Assembly (NCBI RefSeq): GCF_030867095.1
Contig: NC_081830.1
Location: 35,819,832-35,883,831 of the forward strand
DNA length: 64,000 nucleotides
Direction of reading: 5' to 3'
Origin: Alligator mississippiensis
Lineage: Eukaryota > Chordata > Crocodylia > Alligatoridae
Positions 18,992 through 30,195 of the stretch are shown here, one piece after another; the stretch's first letter is position 1; every line of letters starts with the position of its first letter. The position numbers and the translations under genes were made by a program. A model generated the notes under the pieces. That model made no database searches. It worked only from the letters and a program-made list of their open reading frames with translations, and was not told the DNA's origin.

Positions 18992-21900
18992 GTGAAAAAA
19001 AAAAAGAGGGTGGGTTTTCAGGGTGGGTATAAACACCCTGTCTTGAAAGGTCATGATTACTGTGAAAAAAAGAAAGGGGTTTGGAGTGGTACACACAGGC
19101 GTATACGTCTCAGAAAGAGTGCGCAGAGCCCTTTGAAAGATCATGGTTATTGTGAAAAAAAGAGGGGGATTTGGAGTGGTACACGCAGGTGTATACATCT
19201 CAGAAAGAGTGTGCAGAGCGCTTTGAAAGATCATGATTACTACCAGCGCAAAAGGGTAAATTTTACTCAGAGAGGAGGTAGTCTGTGTAATTCGGACAGC
19301 AGGCGTAGTCTGTATCATAAGAGGGGGAGTCATGGTAAACGTGGGGGTAAAAATGGTTGGCCAACCAGCAAGTGGCTTGCGGGGAAAAAAGTAAGGGCCT
19401 GGTTAAAGAAGAGCGTGGGGAAGGCTAAACACCGTTTGAGAAAAAAAAAAAAGAGATCCCCTAGGGATCCCTCAAACACTTCTCCTCCTATCAGTCCTGA
19501 CCCTTCACCAGAACCCCCGGAGCCAGAGAGAGGGGATGGAGAACATGGTTTAGGAACCCCTTTAGAGGGTCCCTCAAATGTACCCCAGACACCCAGATCA
19601 GACCTTTCACCAGAACCCACAGAACCAGAGAGGGGAGATGGTGACTATGGTTTAGGAAGCCCCTTAGAGGGTCCCTCAAATGTTCCTTCCCCATCACCAA
19701 GACCTGAGGGGTCAGAGGGTTGGAATAACAAATCTGTTGTAGAAAACAGTTTAGAGGACCCCTTAAGCGCCCCTTGGTCTCCTGAGTCATCAGAGGATGT
19801 TTTACTGGATGTACATATGGTGCGGGTAAGAAGGCAAGAGTGGTCTGTAGCCAGGTTTGGAGGCATGAGGTACACTGAGGAGTTCCGTTTCATGAATCTG
19901 GAGCATGTGTCGTTACACGTGGCATACGAAGCCATAACCCATGGGGTGAAAGAAATTGTAGCAGAACTCCGCCAGAGATTCACAGGCAACGATTATGCCC
20001 AGTTACGTATTCAGGCAGATAGTTTGTCAAACTGCTTATACTCTCGAGCTATTAATTTAAACAAGATGACCCCTGAGCTGTTTTTAGAGTGGCTCAGTAA
20101 GCTGTTACAAAGCCAGAGAGAAATGTTGCTCGATTCAACATTTCGGCTGGTTGTGATTGTTGTGAAAGGCCGGGGAGGTGGGAGCCGTAGAGTTATAAGC
20201 TCTATCCCCTATTCTCAGATCATTACTAAAAAGAGGAAGTATTTAATAGACTTGAATACCTATGATACTAACCTGTGCTTTGCAGGCAGTCTATTGGCTG
20301 TTACAAAACGGAGAGGGGCCAGAGATGTCAAACTGCTAGATGGTGCCAAAGAACTGCATAGGAAATTAGGACTGTCTATATATCAAAAGGTTATGCTCCA
20401 TCAAGTACCTTTGTTTGAAGACCTTGAGCAGGTTAACATTCACATAGTGATGCATAAGGAAAAAACTGGGTGGAGTTTATTTAAAACACAGGACACACCC
20501 AGATACCCCGACACCTGTTTTCTTCTGCTACATGGTGAACATTACTATGGTGTTTTAGATGTGAGAAATGTGTTTGGCATGAGAAATTATTGTGATCTTT
20601 GTCAGACGTTGTACAGCCATAGCCACACGTGCAGGTTCCAATGTCGTCTTTGCCTGAGCCCAAACTGCTCTGAAAATGTGGGCAAGACACAGAGGTGCCC
20701 TAACTGTAAACTGTTCTGTCGTTCCAAAGAGTGCTTAGAAAAGCACGTGGCCCTGGCCTCTGAAAATAGGATTGAATGTCTGACTAAAACTCTGTGCAAT
20801 GAGTGTAAATCTTATGTGGACAAAAAGCACGAGTGCAAAGGGCGACAGTGCAAACAGTGTTATGGGAAAATCACGGATGTAAACAAACACTGGTGCTTTA
20901 TGCGCCAGATTAAAGAGCCTGAAGAAGGCGAGGGGTACATTTTTTATGATTTTGAATGTGTGCAGGAGACGGGTATGCATGTGCCCAACTATATTTTTGC
21001 AATGGAGCTAAAGACAGGGGAAAAAAAACCTCAGAAAGACACAGGCAAATACCCCAAAAGAGTTTGTAAAGCTAAGCCCAAAAAGCCAGAAAGCACTTGG
21101 GAGTTTAAGGGTGAAGAGTGTCTGTCTGATTTTATTAAGGTTTTTATGGATAAAAAGTTCAAGAACTACACCTTCATAGCTCACAACGCCAAAGGCTACG
21201 ACGGTTACTTCGTTGTCAGCCAGTTATTGAAGGAAAAAATGGGTGTGAAACTAATCACTCAGGGCGGTAAACTCATGTGCATTGAAGTGACCAGGCTAGG
21301 CATCCGTTTCATAGATTCTTTAAACTTTTTGCCTATGAAACTTAGCAGACTTCCACAGGCGATGGGATTTGAAGGATGCAAAGGTTATTTCCCACATTTT
21401 TTTAACAGGGCAGAAAACCAAAACTATGTGGGACCTCTCCCAAAGATGGAGTACTACCGCGTTGAAAATATGATGTCCAGTGAGAAAGGGCAGTTTTTAG
21501 AATGGTATCAGAATAACCGCGATAAGACCTTTGACATGCGGAAGGAGCTGGCCTATTATTGCCAGCAGGATGTAAAAATTTTGAAAGAGGCCTGTTGTCT
21601 CTACAGGGATGAGATTATGAAAATGACACGGCGGGTAGACCAAGTGAAAGTAGATGGTGAACTCCAAAATGTAGTACGCTGCATAGATCCTTTTCAATAC
21701 ATCACGCTGGCCTCCGTCTGTATGGCCATGTACAGGTTTATGTTTTTGGAACCACAGACTGTAGCGCTTCTCCCCCCTGGACAACTATCACAGGCAGAAA
21801 AAGAGGTTTTCAACCCCATCTATTCAGTGGCTAATGTACATATTGGAGAAAGAAAATATTCAAATTCAACATGCCTTACAGGGTGGGGAATTTCATGTAG

Positions 21901-23531
21901 GTCCCTATTTTTTAGACGGCTATGCCAAAATTGGTGGGGAACCTACGGCGTTTGAATTTAATGGATGCTTTTTCCACGGCTGTGTCACTTGCTACAATGA
22001 GAAAGACCAGAACCCTTTGACAGGGACGACCTTCGGGTTTCTGAATTATCAGGCATTGCACAAGACCGATTATCTCAAGAGAGAAGGGTTTACTGTTAGG
22101 ACCATTTGGGAGCACGAGTGGAGGGCTCTGTTAGAAACGGATGGGGAGCTGGCAGATTTTTTAAGCAGAAACCCGCTGCCTTCTCCACTGGTGCCTAGGG
22201 ATGCTCTTTTTGGGGGCCGAACTAATGCCATCTGTCTATATTACCAAACTAAACCTGGCGAACAAATACACTATTACGATTTTACCAGTCTTTACCCCTT
22301 TATAAACAAAACAAAGGAATACCCAATCGGACACCCTGAAATCATTCATGACAATTTCCAACCCCTGTCGAGCTATTTTGGAATAGCCGGGGTGAGGCTG
22401 TACCCACCGCGAAGTCTTTTTTTCCCTGTGCTACCCACTAGGATGAACGGGAAACTTATGTTCACGCTGTGCCGCCTCTGCGCGGAAACAAGACAGCAAA
22501 AGTGTGACCACACAGATGAAGAGAGGGCCCTCCTGGGCACGTGGTGCACACCAGAATTGAATAAAGCTATCGCCAAGGGGTGCAGAGTAGCTCAAACCTA
22601 TGAAGTTTGGCATTTTGCTGAGAAGTCTAGCACCCTTTTTTCAGAGTACATAAAAATGCACCTCCTTCAGAAGCAGGAAGCCTCGGGCTACCCCGCCTGG
22701 TGTACTGACCTAGAAAAACAAGAGAGATACATGGCCAATTTCTTGCAAAAAGAAGGCGTGACCTTACGCCCTGAGCACATCAAACCCAATCCTGCCAAGC
22801 CCCAAATAGCAAAATTGTTTCTAAATTCTTTGTGGGGTAAATTCGGTCAGAGAACCAACTTGCCCAACACCAGCATCGTTAGAGACCCCGAAGATCTCTT
22901 TGGCTACCTCTTTTCTCCCGCCTATGAAATTTCATCTTGCGACTTTATTGATGATGAGGCAGTCTGCGTGTCTTGGAAACACGCCAAAGAGCGTTACACA
23001 GTCTCTGGTAACACAAACATCTTTATAGCCTGTTTCACCACTGCTTATGCACGCTTAGAGTTGTACTCACTGTTAGACAGCTTGCAAGAACGTTGTCTGT
23101 ACCACGACACAGATTCTGTGATATTTGTGAGCTGCGAGGGAGATTGGAATCCCCCGCTAGGTGATTATTTAGGTGAGCTCACCAGCGAAATCCCGCCAGA
23201 TGAACAAATCACAGAGTTTGTGTCGGCCGGTCCAAAAACCTACGGGTACAAGCTGTCTGGGGGAAAGGTTTGCTTGAAGGTGAAAGGGATTACCCTGAAT
23301 GTGGCCAACAGTGAAAAAGTCAACTTTGAAACCTTGAGAGATCTTGTTCTAGATTATGGGGCAAACCCCACTGGGGACACCCCTAAAACAATTGTGATAC
23401 AACAGCGCTCTATCGTCAGGAACAAAAGCAAGTGGACGATAGAAACCAAAACCTTGAGAAAAACACAGAAAGTCGTTTATGACAAAAGGGTCCTCACAGA
23501 AAACTTTAACAGCCTCCCCTATGGTTTTTAA
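18992..23531 (+). pseudogene. Polinton protein-primed DNA polymerase (PolB)
   Basis: Family B DNA polymerase of the protein-primed kind, which would copy the linear element from its ends. The N-terminal region is basic and disordered. It has about 30-residue repeats around 'KDHDYCEKKK' (DNA repeats at roughly 90-bp spacing, 18970-19260) and two Pro-rich copies of 'EPERGDG..GLG.PLEGPSNVP'. A Cys/His-rich segment follows at about 20590-20900. Exonuclease motifs are DFE (FYDFECV, near 20945), HNAKGYDGYF (near 21183) and YYCQQDVKIL (near 21555). Polymerase motifs are DFTSLYP (near 22277), NSLWGKFG (near 22827) and YHDTDS (near 23100). It is a fossil with about one break. All hallmark motifs are still visible, and it is followed after 2 nt by the ATPase gene. 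Confidence 0.93.
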
Positions 23532-23533
23532 AG

Positions 23534-24205
23534 ATGGATATGCGTTGGAAGCATCCCTTTTCTGTGATTTTGGCAGGCCCTAGCAACTGTGGTAAAAGTT
23601 ACTTTATAAAAAACCTTTTGGATCACGCTGATAAAATGGTGTCTGTTATGCCTGAGAATATGGTGTGGTGCTATAGCTGTTGGCAGCCTTTGTATGAAGA
23701 ACTGCTTTGTAAATATCCTTTTATCAAGTTTGTGGAGGGTCTACTGGACAGTCTTAATGGCAACTGTTTGTTTCCTCCTAATAAAATCAATATGGTTGTG
23801 GTAGATGATTTGATGGACTCTGCCTGTGACAGCGGCGAAATCGAGAAAGCCTTTACCAAGTACGTGCATCATCGGAATCTGAGCATTATGTATATAGTTC
23901 AAAATGTTTTCTGTCAAGGGAAAAGGAGCCGCACCATTGCTCTTAACACAAAATACATGGTTTTGTTTAAAAACCCCAGGGATAAGCTACAGATAGTGTC
24001 CCTGGCGCGGCAGATGTACCTGGGTAAGACCCTGTTCTTTCTAGAAGCTTTTGAGGATGCCACTAAAACACCTTACGGGTATCTGGTGGTTGATCTAAAT
24101 GTTTCTACCCCGGATGCTTTTAGATTAAGAACCGGGCTTTTTCCTCCCGACCAGCCAGCTGCTTACACTTTTAAAAAATCAGCAGGTGGGAATAAAAAGA
24201 GATGA
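23534..24205 (+). CDS. Polinton packaging ATPase (FtsK/HerA, A32-like)
   Basis: A 223-residue ATPase of the kind that packages DNA into capsids in Polintons, virophages and large DNA viruses. Walker A is GPSNCGKS at residues 15-22. The Walker B strand is MVVVDDLMD at about 87-95. A later segment, 'IVQNVFCQGKRSRTIALNTKYMVLFKNPRDK' in outline, matches the family's sensor region. It starts 2 nt after the polymerase region, suggesting a shared transcript. It looks whole. Confidence 0.92.
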   Translation: MDMRWKHPFSVILAGPSNCGKSYFIKNLLDHADKMVSVMPENMVWCYSCWQPLYEELLCKYPFIKFVEGLLDSLNGNCLFPPNKINMVVVDDLMDSACDSGEIEKAFTKYVHHRNLSIMYIVQNVFCQGKRSRTIALNTKYMVLFKNPRDKLQIVSLARQMYLGKTLFFLEAFEDATKTPYGYLVVDLNVSTPDAFRLRTGLFPPDQPAAYTFKKSAGGNKKR

Positions 24206-24251
24206 TGTAGTGGCAGCCTCTTCTTAGCTCTCAGGACGGTGGAAGGGAAAC

Positions 24252-24581
24252 ATGTCTAACCGCGTAAAAAGAAATCTGGCTCTCTTAAAACTACTTCTTC
24301 AATCCTCCCCACAGCAGAGAAAAGCTATACTTTGCTCCGCCTCTGATGATTTAATAGCAGCCATTTCAGAAATTGCTCTGAACACCTTAAAAGGAAACAT
24401 CCCTTTGACACCGCATCAAATTCGCGTGCTAAAAAAGAGACGCGGGATCATAAAAAACCTAAGTAACAAAAGACTACCTCTTAAAAAAAAGAAACAGCTG
24501 GTGAAACAGTCTGGGGGATTTATCGGACCTCTGTTAAGTTTTGCTCTTCCTTTGGTTACGGGGCTTTTGGCTAGCCGGTGA
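24252..24581 (+). CDS. Polinton small basic protein, Gly/Leu-rich C-terminus
   Basis: A 109-residue protein. The N-terminal part is helical (NLALLKLLLQSSPQQRKAIL), a Lys/Arg-rich centre (RVLKKRRGIIKNLSNKRLPLKKKKQL) follows, and the end is hydrophobic (GGFIGPLLSFALPLVTGLLASR). Proteins of this layout recur in animal Polintons between the ATPase and the next small gene. They are often listed as unknown, and a similarity to small adenoviral core or membrane-active peptides has been suggested. It is probably a minor virion component. It looks whole. Confidence 0.7.
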   Translation: MSNRVKRNLALLKLLLQSSPQQRKAILCSASDDLIAAISEIALNTLKGNIPLTPHQIRVLKKRRGIIKNLSNKRLPLKKKKQLVKQSGGFIGPLLSFALPLVTGLLASR

Positions 24582-25282
24582 TGGAGCATGCAGAAAAAAT
24601 GTACCTGGTGCCCAAACACGAATTGGAACAATTAAGGGCTACCCAACCGCCTCAGGAAAATATCAGAACTGAGGCAACCTGCTTATTGGATGCTGAAATG
24701 AGGAATATTCTCCAAAGACCGGGATTAGAAGAATATGATAAGGCTTAACTGTATGCCACAGTGCTTCAGAAATACCTGACCTATGTAAAGCAGAGTGATC
24801 TGGACAGAGGGAAATTAACCCTGTTTCTGCCGGAACAGACACCCCTAGAAGCTGGATACCCCCTAGAAACCCCCACAAACCCTGATACAATCGTTCAGGA
24901 AGTACTGGATAACGTGCATACCCGATACAGGAAAAATGCTAAAGTACTGCTCACTAAGCTGAGCCAGCACAAGGATATTTCTTCTTGGGATGATCAAGGG
25001 GGTTTCGTCTACAAAGGGATGCTAGTCAAGGGTTCTAACATGCTCGACTTGGTCTGGAGAACCCTTCAAACTCACGCCGGGGCTACTAAACATCCGCCTA
25101 AAGGCTGGGACATCTTTATGCAAGCCATGGCCGAGCTGAACGTACCATCTTCTGTTATGGGCAATGTTGGGAATCGTGATCATCTGGAACGTCTGAAAGC
25201 ATCTGCCTCAGACCAAGAAACACGAACAACGCCACCTATGAAGCGAAAAATGGTCTCTAAAACCCCCTGGCTCTCCCTGTAA
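24582..25282 (+). pseudogene. Polinton conserved protein of unknown function
   Basis: The region encodes a protein of the type usually found next to the small basic protein in animal Polintons, with 'LVPKHELEQLR' near the start and then a 'YLTYVKQ' motif. The latter part is rich in Lys and Thr and ends 'MKRKMVSKTPWLSL'. Its role is unknown and probably structural. It is a fossil with about one break. It is the last gene of the plus-strand block. Confidence 0.65.
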
Positions 25283-25297
25283 AGTTTTACACTTTGA

Positions 25298-25396
25298 AAT
25301 AAACTATTCTCTATTTCTATAAATTTTTGTCTATAGAGGATTTTTTTGAATGAAAGCACACACACACACACACATTTAAACAACAACAGCTTTATT
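25298..25396. terminator. Facing poly(A) signals at Polinton centre
   Basis: The plus-strand gene block is followed by AATAAA at 25298-25303. The minus-strand block is followed by AATAAA read on the minus strand at 25391-25396 (TTTATT on plus). They face each other about 90 bp apart across a (CA)n run at about 25358-25375, so the two transcripts would overlap slightly. This matches two convergent transcription units. Confidence 0.65.
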
Positions 25397-25422
25397 TACA
25401 CAGCATCAGCTGAGTGTCTTAT

Positions 25423-25986
25423 TTAGACAAAGCATTCGTGAAAGTCATTGCAAGAAATACATGTCTGGGCATGTTGAAACATGTTTTGAGCAGGCCCAGC
25501 CACACGAAAATTTTCATATTTACTTTTTACAAAATGCATCACCACCCTATCATTTTGTGCTAAATCATCGGAATAATACAATTTTAAAATCTGTTCAAAC
25601 GACAGCCCCTTGCTACGGTGGTGTAGGAAAAACACACAATGGTATCCGCAGGCGACAGATTGGGGGTCTTGTAACTGTTTCGTTTGAAAAACAGTGCCGG
25701 TGACGTTCTTGTTTAAAAACAACATAATGCTTTGAGGAAAGAGAGCGCTGTTTGGGGGGTGACCGTACGAGTCGAAAAATTCTCCGCTGTTCCGATCCTC
25801 CAAGTAAACAGCCAACCAGTATTCTCCGGGTTGATTATGCGGGTGCGTGTTGACTACTAAGCTCAGGGGCCTTTTAGACTGCTGAGTCTTAGGAAGCCAG
25901 TCGCTGGGGAAAACATCTAAGAAAGTGTCTTTGGCATAAGGGTCTGAGGATAAAACCCTGATGATCTGTTCAGTGTCCATCTTCAC
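25423..25986 (-). CDS. Polinton cysteine protease (adenain-like)
   Basis: A 187-residue protein of the adenovirus maturation protease family (C5), which in these elements would trim capsid precursors. Visible family landmarks are GEYWLAVYLED at about residues 54-64, EFFDSYGHPPN at about 69-79, and QSVACGYHCVFFL at about 108-120 holding the nucleophile cysteine region. Its length is close to the roughly 200 residues of the family. It is the 3'-most gene of the minus-strand block. The frame is open. Confidence 0.88.
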   Translation of the reverse strand: MKMDTEQIIRVLSSDPYAKDTFLDVFPSDWLPKTQQSKRPLSLVVNTHPHNQPGEYWLAVYLEDRNSGEFFDSYGHPPNSALFPQSIMLFLNKNVTGTVFQTKQLQDPQSVACGYHCVFFLHHRSKGLSFEQILKLYYSDDLAQNDRVVMHFVKSKYENFRVAGPAQNMFQHAQTCISCNDFHECFV

Positions 25987-26053
25987 ATATAGTCAAACAG
26001 GACGTTTCTTCTCTGATTTATTTCTATGACATTGTCAAAGACCCCATACACGA

Positions 26054-27289
26054 TCATGTTAACCGTGGCAAAGCCGCAGCAAAGCGTATTTCTGCTCTCA
26101 GGTTCCCGGTTTTAATCAGTGAATAATGATCGGCACACTCCTGGTCAGGAGACAGGTCAAAGGCAAATAAGGTGTACCCCAGAGCAAACTCCTCACGGTT
26201 GATGATCAGGGCCTGGTCTTTCGTATGTTTACCGGCTGTCTGTACCAGCTGCATGTATTCTCTCACGCAGTTACTGTTTTCAAAATCTGGTTGTAGGGGT
26301 TTTGTTGGGGTTTGTTCTCCATCAACATAGAGGGCCACAAAATTAATATTGTAATGTTTAAAATTAAAGGGGTTCTTAGCATAATTCCCACTAAAGGCAT
26401 CGTTATCCACGAACCCGATGACGATGAGTTTGGATAACTGTCCCAGAAACAGATTCTCCTGGTTGCTGACTCGGCTGCCGGCAGGAATGCTAAACACTTT
26501 CATACCCACGCGGTCTACGGGGTATTTCGCGTTGGCCATAAGCAAGGTCTCCGCGTGGCCCAATCGGACACCCGGAGCTACCTTCACTTTTTTCACAAAA
26601 AGTGAGGCAGATGTTATTTTTAGTTTACATTGGCCAGCTGCTACATTGCCCATCAAGCAGAAGACATCTTTGCTACGTGTCAGCTTAATTTTCACATCCA
26701 CGCCATTCAGCAACAGTTTTTCTTGAAAAAACAAATCGCTATGGAGATGACCAAGCAGCTCTATCTTTTTGCTCCGGTCTGTCAGATTTGCCCGTCTTCG
26801 AAACCCCTGATTATGGCCATCCCTTGCAACCGATTCATGATGCCCGGGGGTATCTTTGTAAAACAGGCCGGCAGAAAATTGGGTGGTGAGGGTGTCATCA
26901 CTGTAGTTGAGAACTGATTCGATGAAGGCTCGGTAAGGGTAACAGTTGTTGCTCTGGCTTATGAGACGGTCTCCCAGAGTGACATCCAGCTGACTGAAGA
27001 CAGAGGCTAGTGGGTAATTCACCAGACCCACTGCAGCCCCGGCATCAAGATCCGTTCCATCACCTTTTACAATCTTGCAGCAAAGGTACAGCAGCGTGTT
27101 GTTCAAATCCATGTAATCTTCACCATTCCCAGCTATGAAAAAGTCAAGGGGGCTGGACTCGGTAATAGCCGAGAGTGGGGGGATCTCAACATACAGGCTT
27201 TTCTCAATGCAGGTCTGCGTTGGGGCTATTTGAAACACATCCAGTTCGGATTTGGCACATTCTTCAGACCCACAGTGAACAAAGGCCAT
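26054..27289 (-). CDS. Polinton major capsid protein (double jelly-roll)
   Basis: A 411-residue protein with the hallmark start 'FVHCGSEECAKSELDVF' and the 'DFFIAGNGEDYMDLNNTLLYL' segment (about residues 49-69) of the Polinton major capsid protein. Cellular copies of this family are annotated as F54H12.2-like. Known members form double jelly-roll trimers that tile an icosahedral shell. The length is somewhat short but within the range seen in animal elements. It overlaps the next upstream gene by 26 nt, suggesting a compact shared transcript. The frame is open. Confidence 0.9.
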   Translation of the reverse strand: MAFVHCGSEECAKSELDVFQIAPTQTCIEKSLYVEIPPLSAITESSPLDFFIAGNGEDYMDLNNTLLYLCCKIVKGDGTDLDAGAAVGLVNYPLASVFSQLDVTLGDRLISQSNNCYPYRAFIESVLNYSDDTLTTQFSAGLFYKDTPGHHESVARDGHNQGFRRRANLTDRSKKIELLGHLHSDLFFQEKLLLNGVDVKIKLTRSKDVFCLMGNVAAGQCKLKITSASLFVKKVKVAPGVRLGHAETLLMANAKYPVDRVGMKVFSIPAGSRVSNQENLFLGQLSKLIVIGFVDNDAFSGNYAKNPFNFKHYNINFVALYVDGEQTPTKPLQPDFENSNCVREYMQLVQTAGKHTKDQALIINREEFALGYTLFAFDLSPDQECADHYSLIKTGNLRAEIRFAAALPRLT

Positions 27290-27773
27290 GGCGGTTAAAA
27301 TATATTTCTGTTTCCTCCAGGAGAGCGCCCCTTCTTTTTCCCAGGCTGCTTCTTGGTCTTTTGTGTCTGGCTTCCCGTCGACTTACCCTCTTCTTTTTAA
27401 GGGGTTGTGGAGGTCCTGCACGTCCGGAGTCCAGTACGTCTCTCTTTCTTTTAAGGCTCTTTCTTTGAATATACATGAGACCAGACCCCTCCTGCTTTGC
27501 CGGCTTGACCACTTTATCTAGGACAGCTCGGGAGACATGACCAATCACATCTTTGGCTATGTTTTGTGCCGCATTTTTAGCGTGGGGTTTAATAATCTCC
27601 AGACCCCTTCCCAAAAGTGGAACGGCTTTTCTAAAGAGGCTGCGAAATATACCTCCCACACCAGCCCCATACATCACGGGTACCCCATGATATCCGGGAA
27701 GGCCATACCCAGCCTGGGCTTTATAATAATTTCTGTACAAATTAGGGTCCCCATAGTTTTTTACCATTACCAT
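27264..27773 (-). CDS. Polinton basic minor capsid protein (pVI-like)
   Basis: A 169-residue protein starting with a Tyr/Gly-rich segment (YYKAQAGYGLPGYHG). An amphipathic stretch 'GIFRSLFRKAVPLLGRGLEIIKPHAKNAAQNIAKDVIGHV' in outline follows, and then a Lys/Arg-rich tail. This layout is that of the Polinton protein compared with adenovirus protein VI, thought to disrupt membranes or cement the shell. It lies between major and minor capsid genes, the usual order. The frame is open. Confidence 0.75.
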   Translation of the reverse strand: MVMVKNYGDPNLYRNYYKAQAGYGLPGYHGVPVMYGAGVGGIFRSLFRKAVPLLGRGLEIIKPHAKNAAQNIAKDVIGHVSRAVLDKVVKPAKQEGSGLMYIQRKSLKRKRDVLDSGRAGPPQPLKKKRVSRREARHKRPRSSLGKRRGALLEETEIYFNRHGLCSLWV

Positions 27774-27789
27774 TGTACTTTTACTTATT

Positions 27790-28526
27790 TTAAAATCTCA
27801 AAGTCTTCCGGGGGCGTAGGTGAAGCTTAACGATCACCTTACCAAAGCGAAATGAGACGTGTTTGTTCTGATCCGTCTTTATTTCAATGCTGATTGTGTC
27901 GATGTGACGTTGACTGATGGGGACATAATGCGGGTTGTCATACGTGATGGTGACAAACTCGTTGTTGCTTCCATGGACCGGGACACAACGTAGCAAAGGT
28001 ACCGAAAACTCCCCGACAAGCTGATGTTCCACAATGCCTGTGTAGACATACAGCGAATTGAATCCTCCGGTAATATCAGCTGGGAAGGGTGTTTTTTTAA
28101 CAGAGACTCCAGGTAGCATTCCCAAAATATAGGCTAGCTCACCATGCATATAAAAACCATAAGAGTTATCTTTGGCTTTAAGTCTCACTTTCCCGAACGC
28201 TTGGTCATAGTGCATAACTAATTCGGGCGGAGTAGGGTTGTTGGTGATTGTATTGTTTATAAGATCCAGTAACTCTGTGATGGATGTATAATACCCCCGA
28301 GGCAGTACCCCCATTTTTTAGTCCCAGAAATAATTTTGAAAGGGGTGTCTTCGTTGATGTTGTTCCAGCTGTGTGGGTATTGTATTTCTGCTAACCCTAT
28401 CTCCCAGTTCCCCAACAGATCCAGAGGTTTAACCAGTTGTATGGTAAAGTTTGAGCTGGTGTTCTGCGGAAAAATGCTGGAGCAAGCGTTGCTGGGTAAA
28501 GTAATGTAAAAGTCACCATCACACAT
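27790..28526 (-). pseudogene. Polinton minor capsid (penton, jelly-roll) protein
   Basis: The region encodes the penton-type single jelly-roll protein. It has an N-terminal 'FYITLPSNACSSIFPQNTSSNFTIQLVKPL' pattern in outline and 'WEIGLAEIQYPHSWNNI', which is characteristic of Polinton minor capsid proteins. The latter part has 'SYGFYMHGELAYILGM' and a Tyr-rich 'SLYVYTGIVEHQLVG' segment. Family members fill the five-fold corners of the shell. It is a fossil with about one break. Confidence 0.8.
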
Positions 28527-28550
28527 CTCGACCTTTTGACTGAGGTACCC

Positions 28551-29684
28551 CTATGTGTTACAAACTTGGGAGGCTTCCACCCAACTGTTAAATTTAGATG
28601 GCCACCCCAACCATTTTACCAACAACTGCTTCTTTCTTCCTTTTCCTTTCGTTGCTAGAACTTTTTCAACCCTGTAAACTCTGTCCTGTTTGGGATTCAC
28701 TTTTTGTAGTTCTTCAGGGTAGAAAGAACCCTCATCTTCGTAATCTTTTAGGCGGTATACAGGCGTCTGCACACGTCTAAGGACTTCATCCACTATGAAA
28801 ATCTCATCGGTGAATGTTTGTTCATAATCTTTTTCAAACCGCCCTTTGGCTCTAGACACCCTCACGTGGTCTCCTTTTCTAAACACGGGTGCTGCTGGTT
28901 TTATTTTGAAATAGTCCCCGTACACGGCTTTCCACACCCATGGAGAGTTTGAGAAGTTCATGTCAACAGGTCTGGTGCGAATAGTTCTGTGAAAACTGTG
29001 GTTGTAGCTCTTTATAAACTCTGGTAACACATCAATGTAGCGAAAGGTGTTGTGGGCTGTAAAATACCTCCACATCTTTGATTTTAATGTTCTGTTAAAC
29101 CTCTCTACCACCGCCGCTTTCACTTCACTATTTGTCACAAAATGGTGAACATTATACTGTTTTAACAGCTTACTTAAAGACTTATTTAAAAATTCTTTTC
29201 CCTGATCAGTCTGTAATTTTTGAGGTACACGGCCCTCTGTAAAAATGGTTTTAAATGCTCAAGCTATTTCACCACCTGACTTGTCTTTTAGACCCACGGC
29301 CCACGCATACTTTGATAATATGTCTATCGCTGTTAAGATGAACTTAACCCCTCTGTTGTGTTTAGAAAACTGCTGCATATCCACCAAATCTGCCTGCCAT
29401 TGTGCATCAATATCTGAAACAACTGTCTTGTTTCTTTTAAAATGTCTTCTTGCCGGTTTGTGCAGGGTATAAGCATCCTGGTCTGAAAGCCAGGCGGCCA
29501 CCCCACTTCTGTTCAGGAACTTATTCTGCCTTTTGGTAGCTTCAAAAAACGTGTTCACCCCACCAAAACTACCAGCTTCACCAGGAGAGTAATAAACTTC
29601 CTTTAACATAGCCTCCTGTGTAGACATGTCTGTTAACCGTTCCCCCACTACACTTACCCCCACACTAACACCCGTGTGGTGCAT
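28551..29684 (-). pseudogene. Polinton integrase with chromodomain
   Basis: A retroviral-type (rve) integrase that would insert the element and make the 6-bp target duplication. Catalytic-core landmarks are QADLVDM (first Asp), FILTAIDILSKYAWA, and AVVERFNRTLK (Glu region). The C-terminal end has a chromodomain, 'YRVEKVLATKGKGRKKQLLVKWLGW' in outline, which in relatives can target chromatin. It sits at the right end of the element, next to the inverted repeat, as is usual. It is a fossil with one or two breaks. Confidence 0.88.
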
Positions 29685-29753
29685 TCAAACACTTGAGGAC
29701 AAATTTAAACCACAGCACAAAGACACCTTCTTCCAAATTCTCAACTTCTGTTT

Positions 29754-30195
29754 AGTGGTCAGGGACCTGATAGGCCATAACAGCACCATGTGATCTAGGG
29801 CGGATCTTGCAGCATGAGGGGTTGGGCTTTGAGGGTCTGCCTGGGTTGTCCTTCTGATGTCATGAACCATGTGGTGTTGGTGTCACACACCACGTGTTTG
29901 GGGTCAGGGGTGGAGTTGCTGATGTCACGCACCATGTGATTGGGGTCAGGGGCGGAGTTGCTGATGTCACGCACCATGTGACCAGGGTCAGGGGTGGAGT
30001 TGCTGATGTCATGCACCACGTGACCAGGGTCAGGGGCGGAGTTGCTGATGTCATGCACCACGTGACCGGGGTCAGGGGGTGTGGCTGATGACGTCACACA
30101 CCATAAAAGGGGAAAGGGGTGGAGCGAAGGGGCGGGACTTCCAGTCCCGCCCACCTGTCACATTTGCATTGAAGGGCGGAGAGCCATATACTACT
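29754..30195 (-). repeat. Polinton right terminal inverted repeat
   Basis: A 442-bp repeat ending ...CATATACTACT at 30195, the reverse complement of the left terminus. It is followed at once by the second GCCGCT. The octamer (ATTTGCAT, 30162-30169) and CRE (30089-30096) sit in the same order as in the left arm, the octamer at the identical distance of 27 bases from the end. The 42-bp tandem block occupies about 29886-30085. Confidence 0.95.

Larger units (their letters stand above)
15608..30195. mobile_element. Polinton/Maverick element, near full length
   Basis: A 14,588-bp Polinton bounded by 6-bp target duplications GCCGCT (15602-15607 and 30196-30201) and inverted repeats starting AGTAGTATATGG. 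Genes on the plus strand run unknown protein, PolB, ATPase and two small proteins. On the minus strand, read from the right end inward, they run integrase, minor capsid, basic protein, major capsid and protease. This is the full core set of the family, which is linked to adenovirus-like and virophage-like viruses. It is a fossil: several genes look whole, and about three to five breaks are spread over the element. Hand alignment of the two inverted repeats shows about ten substitutions plus one short indel, so it is moderately young. Arms can be homogenised, so this is only a rough age. Confidence 0.96.
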
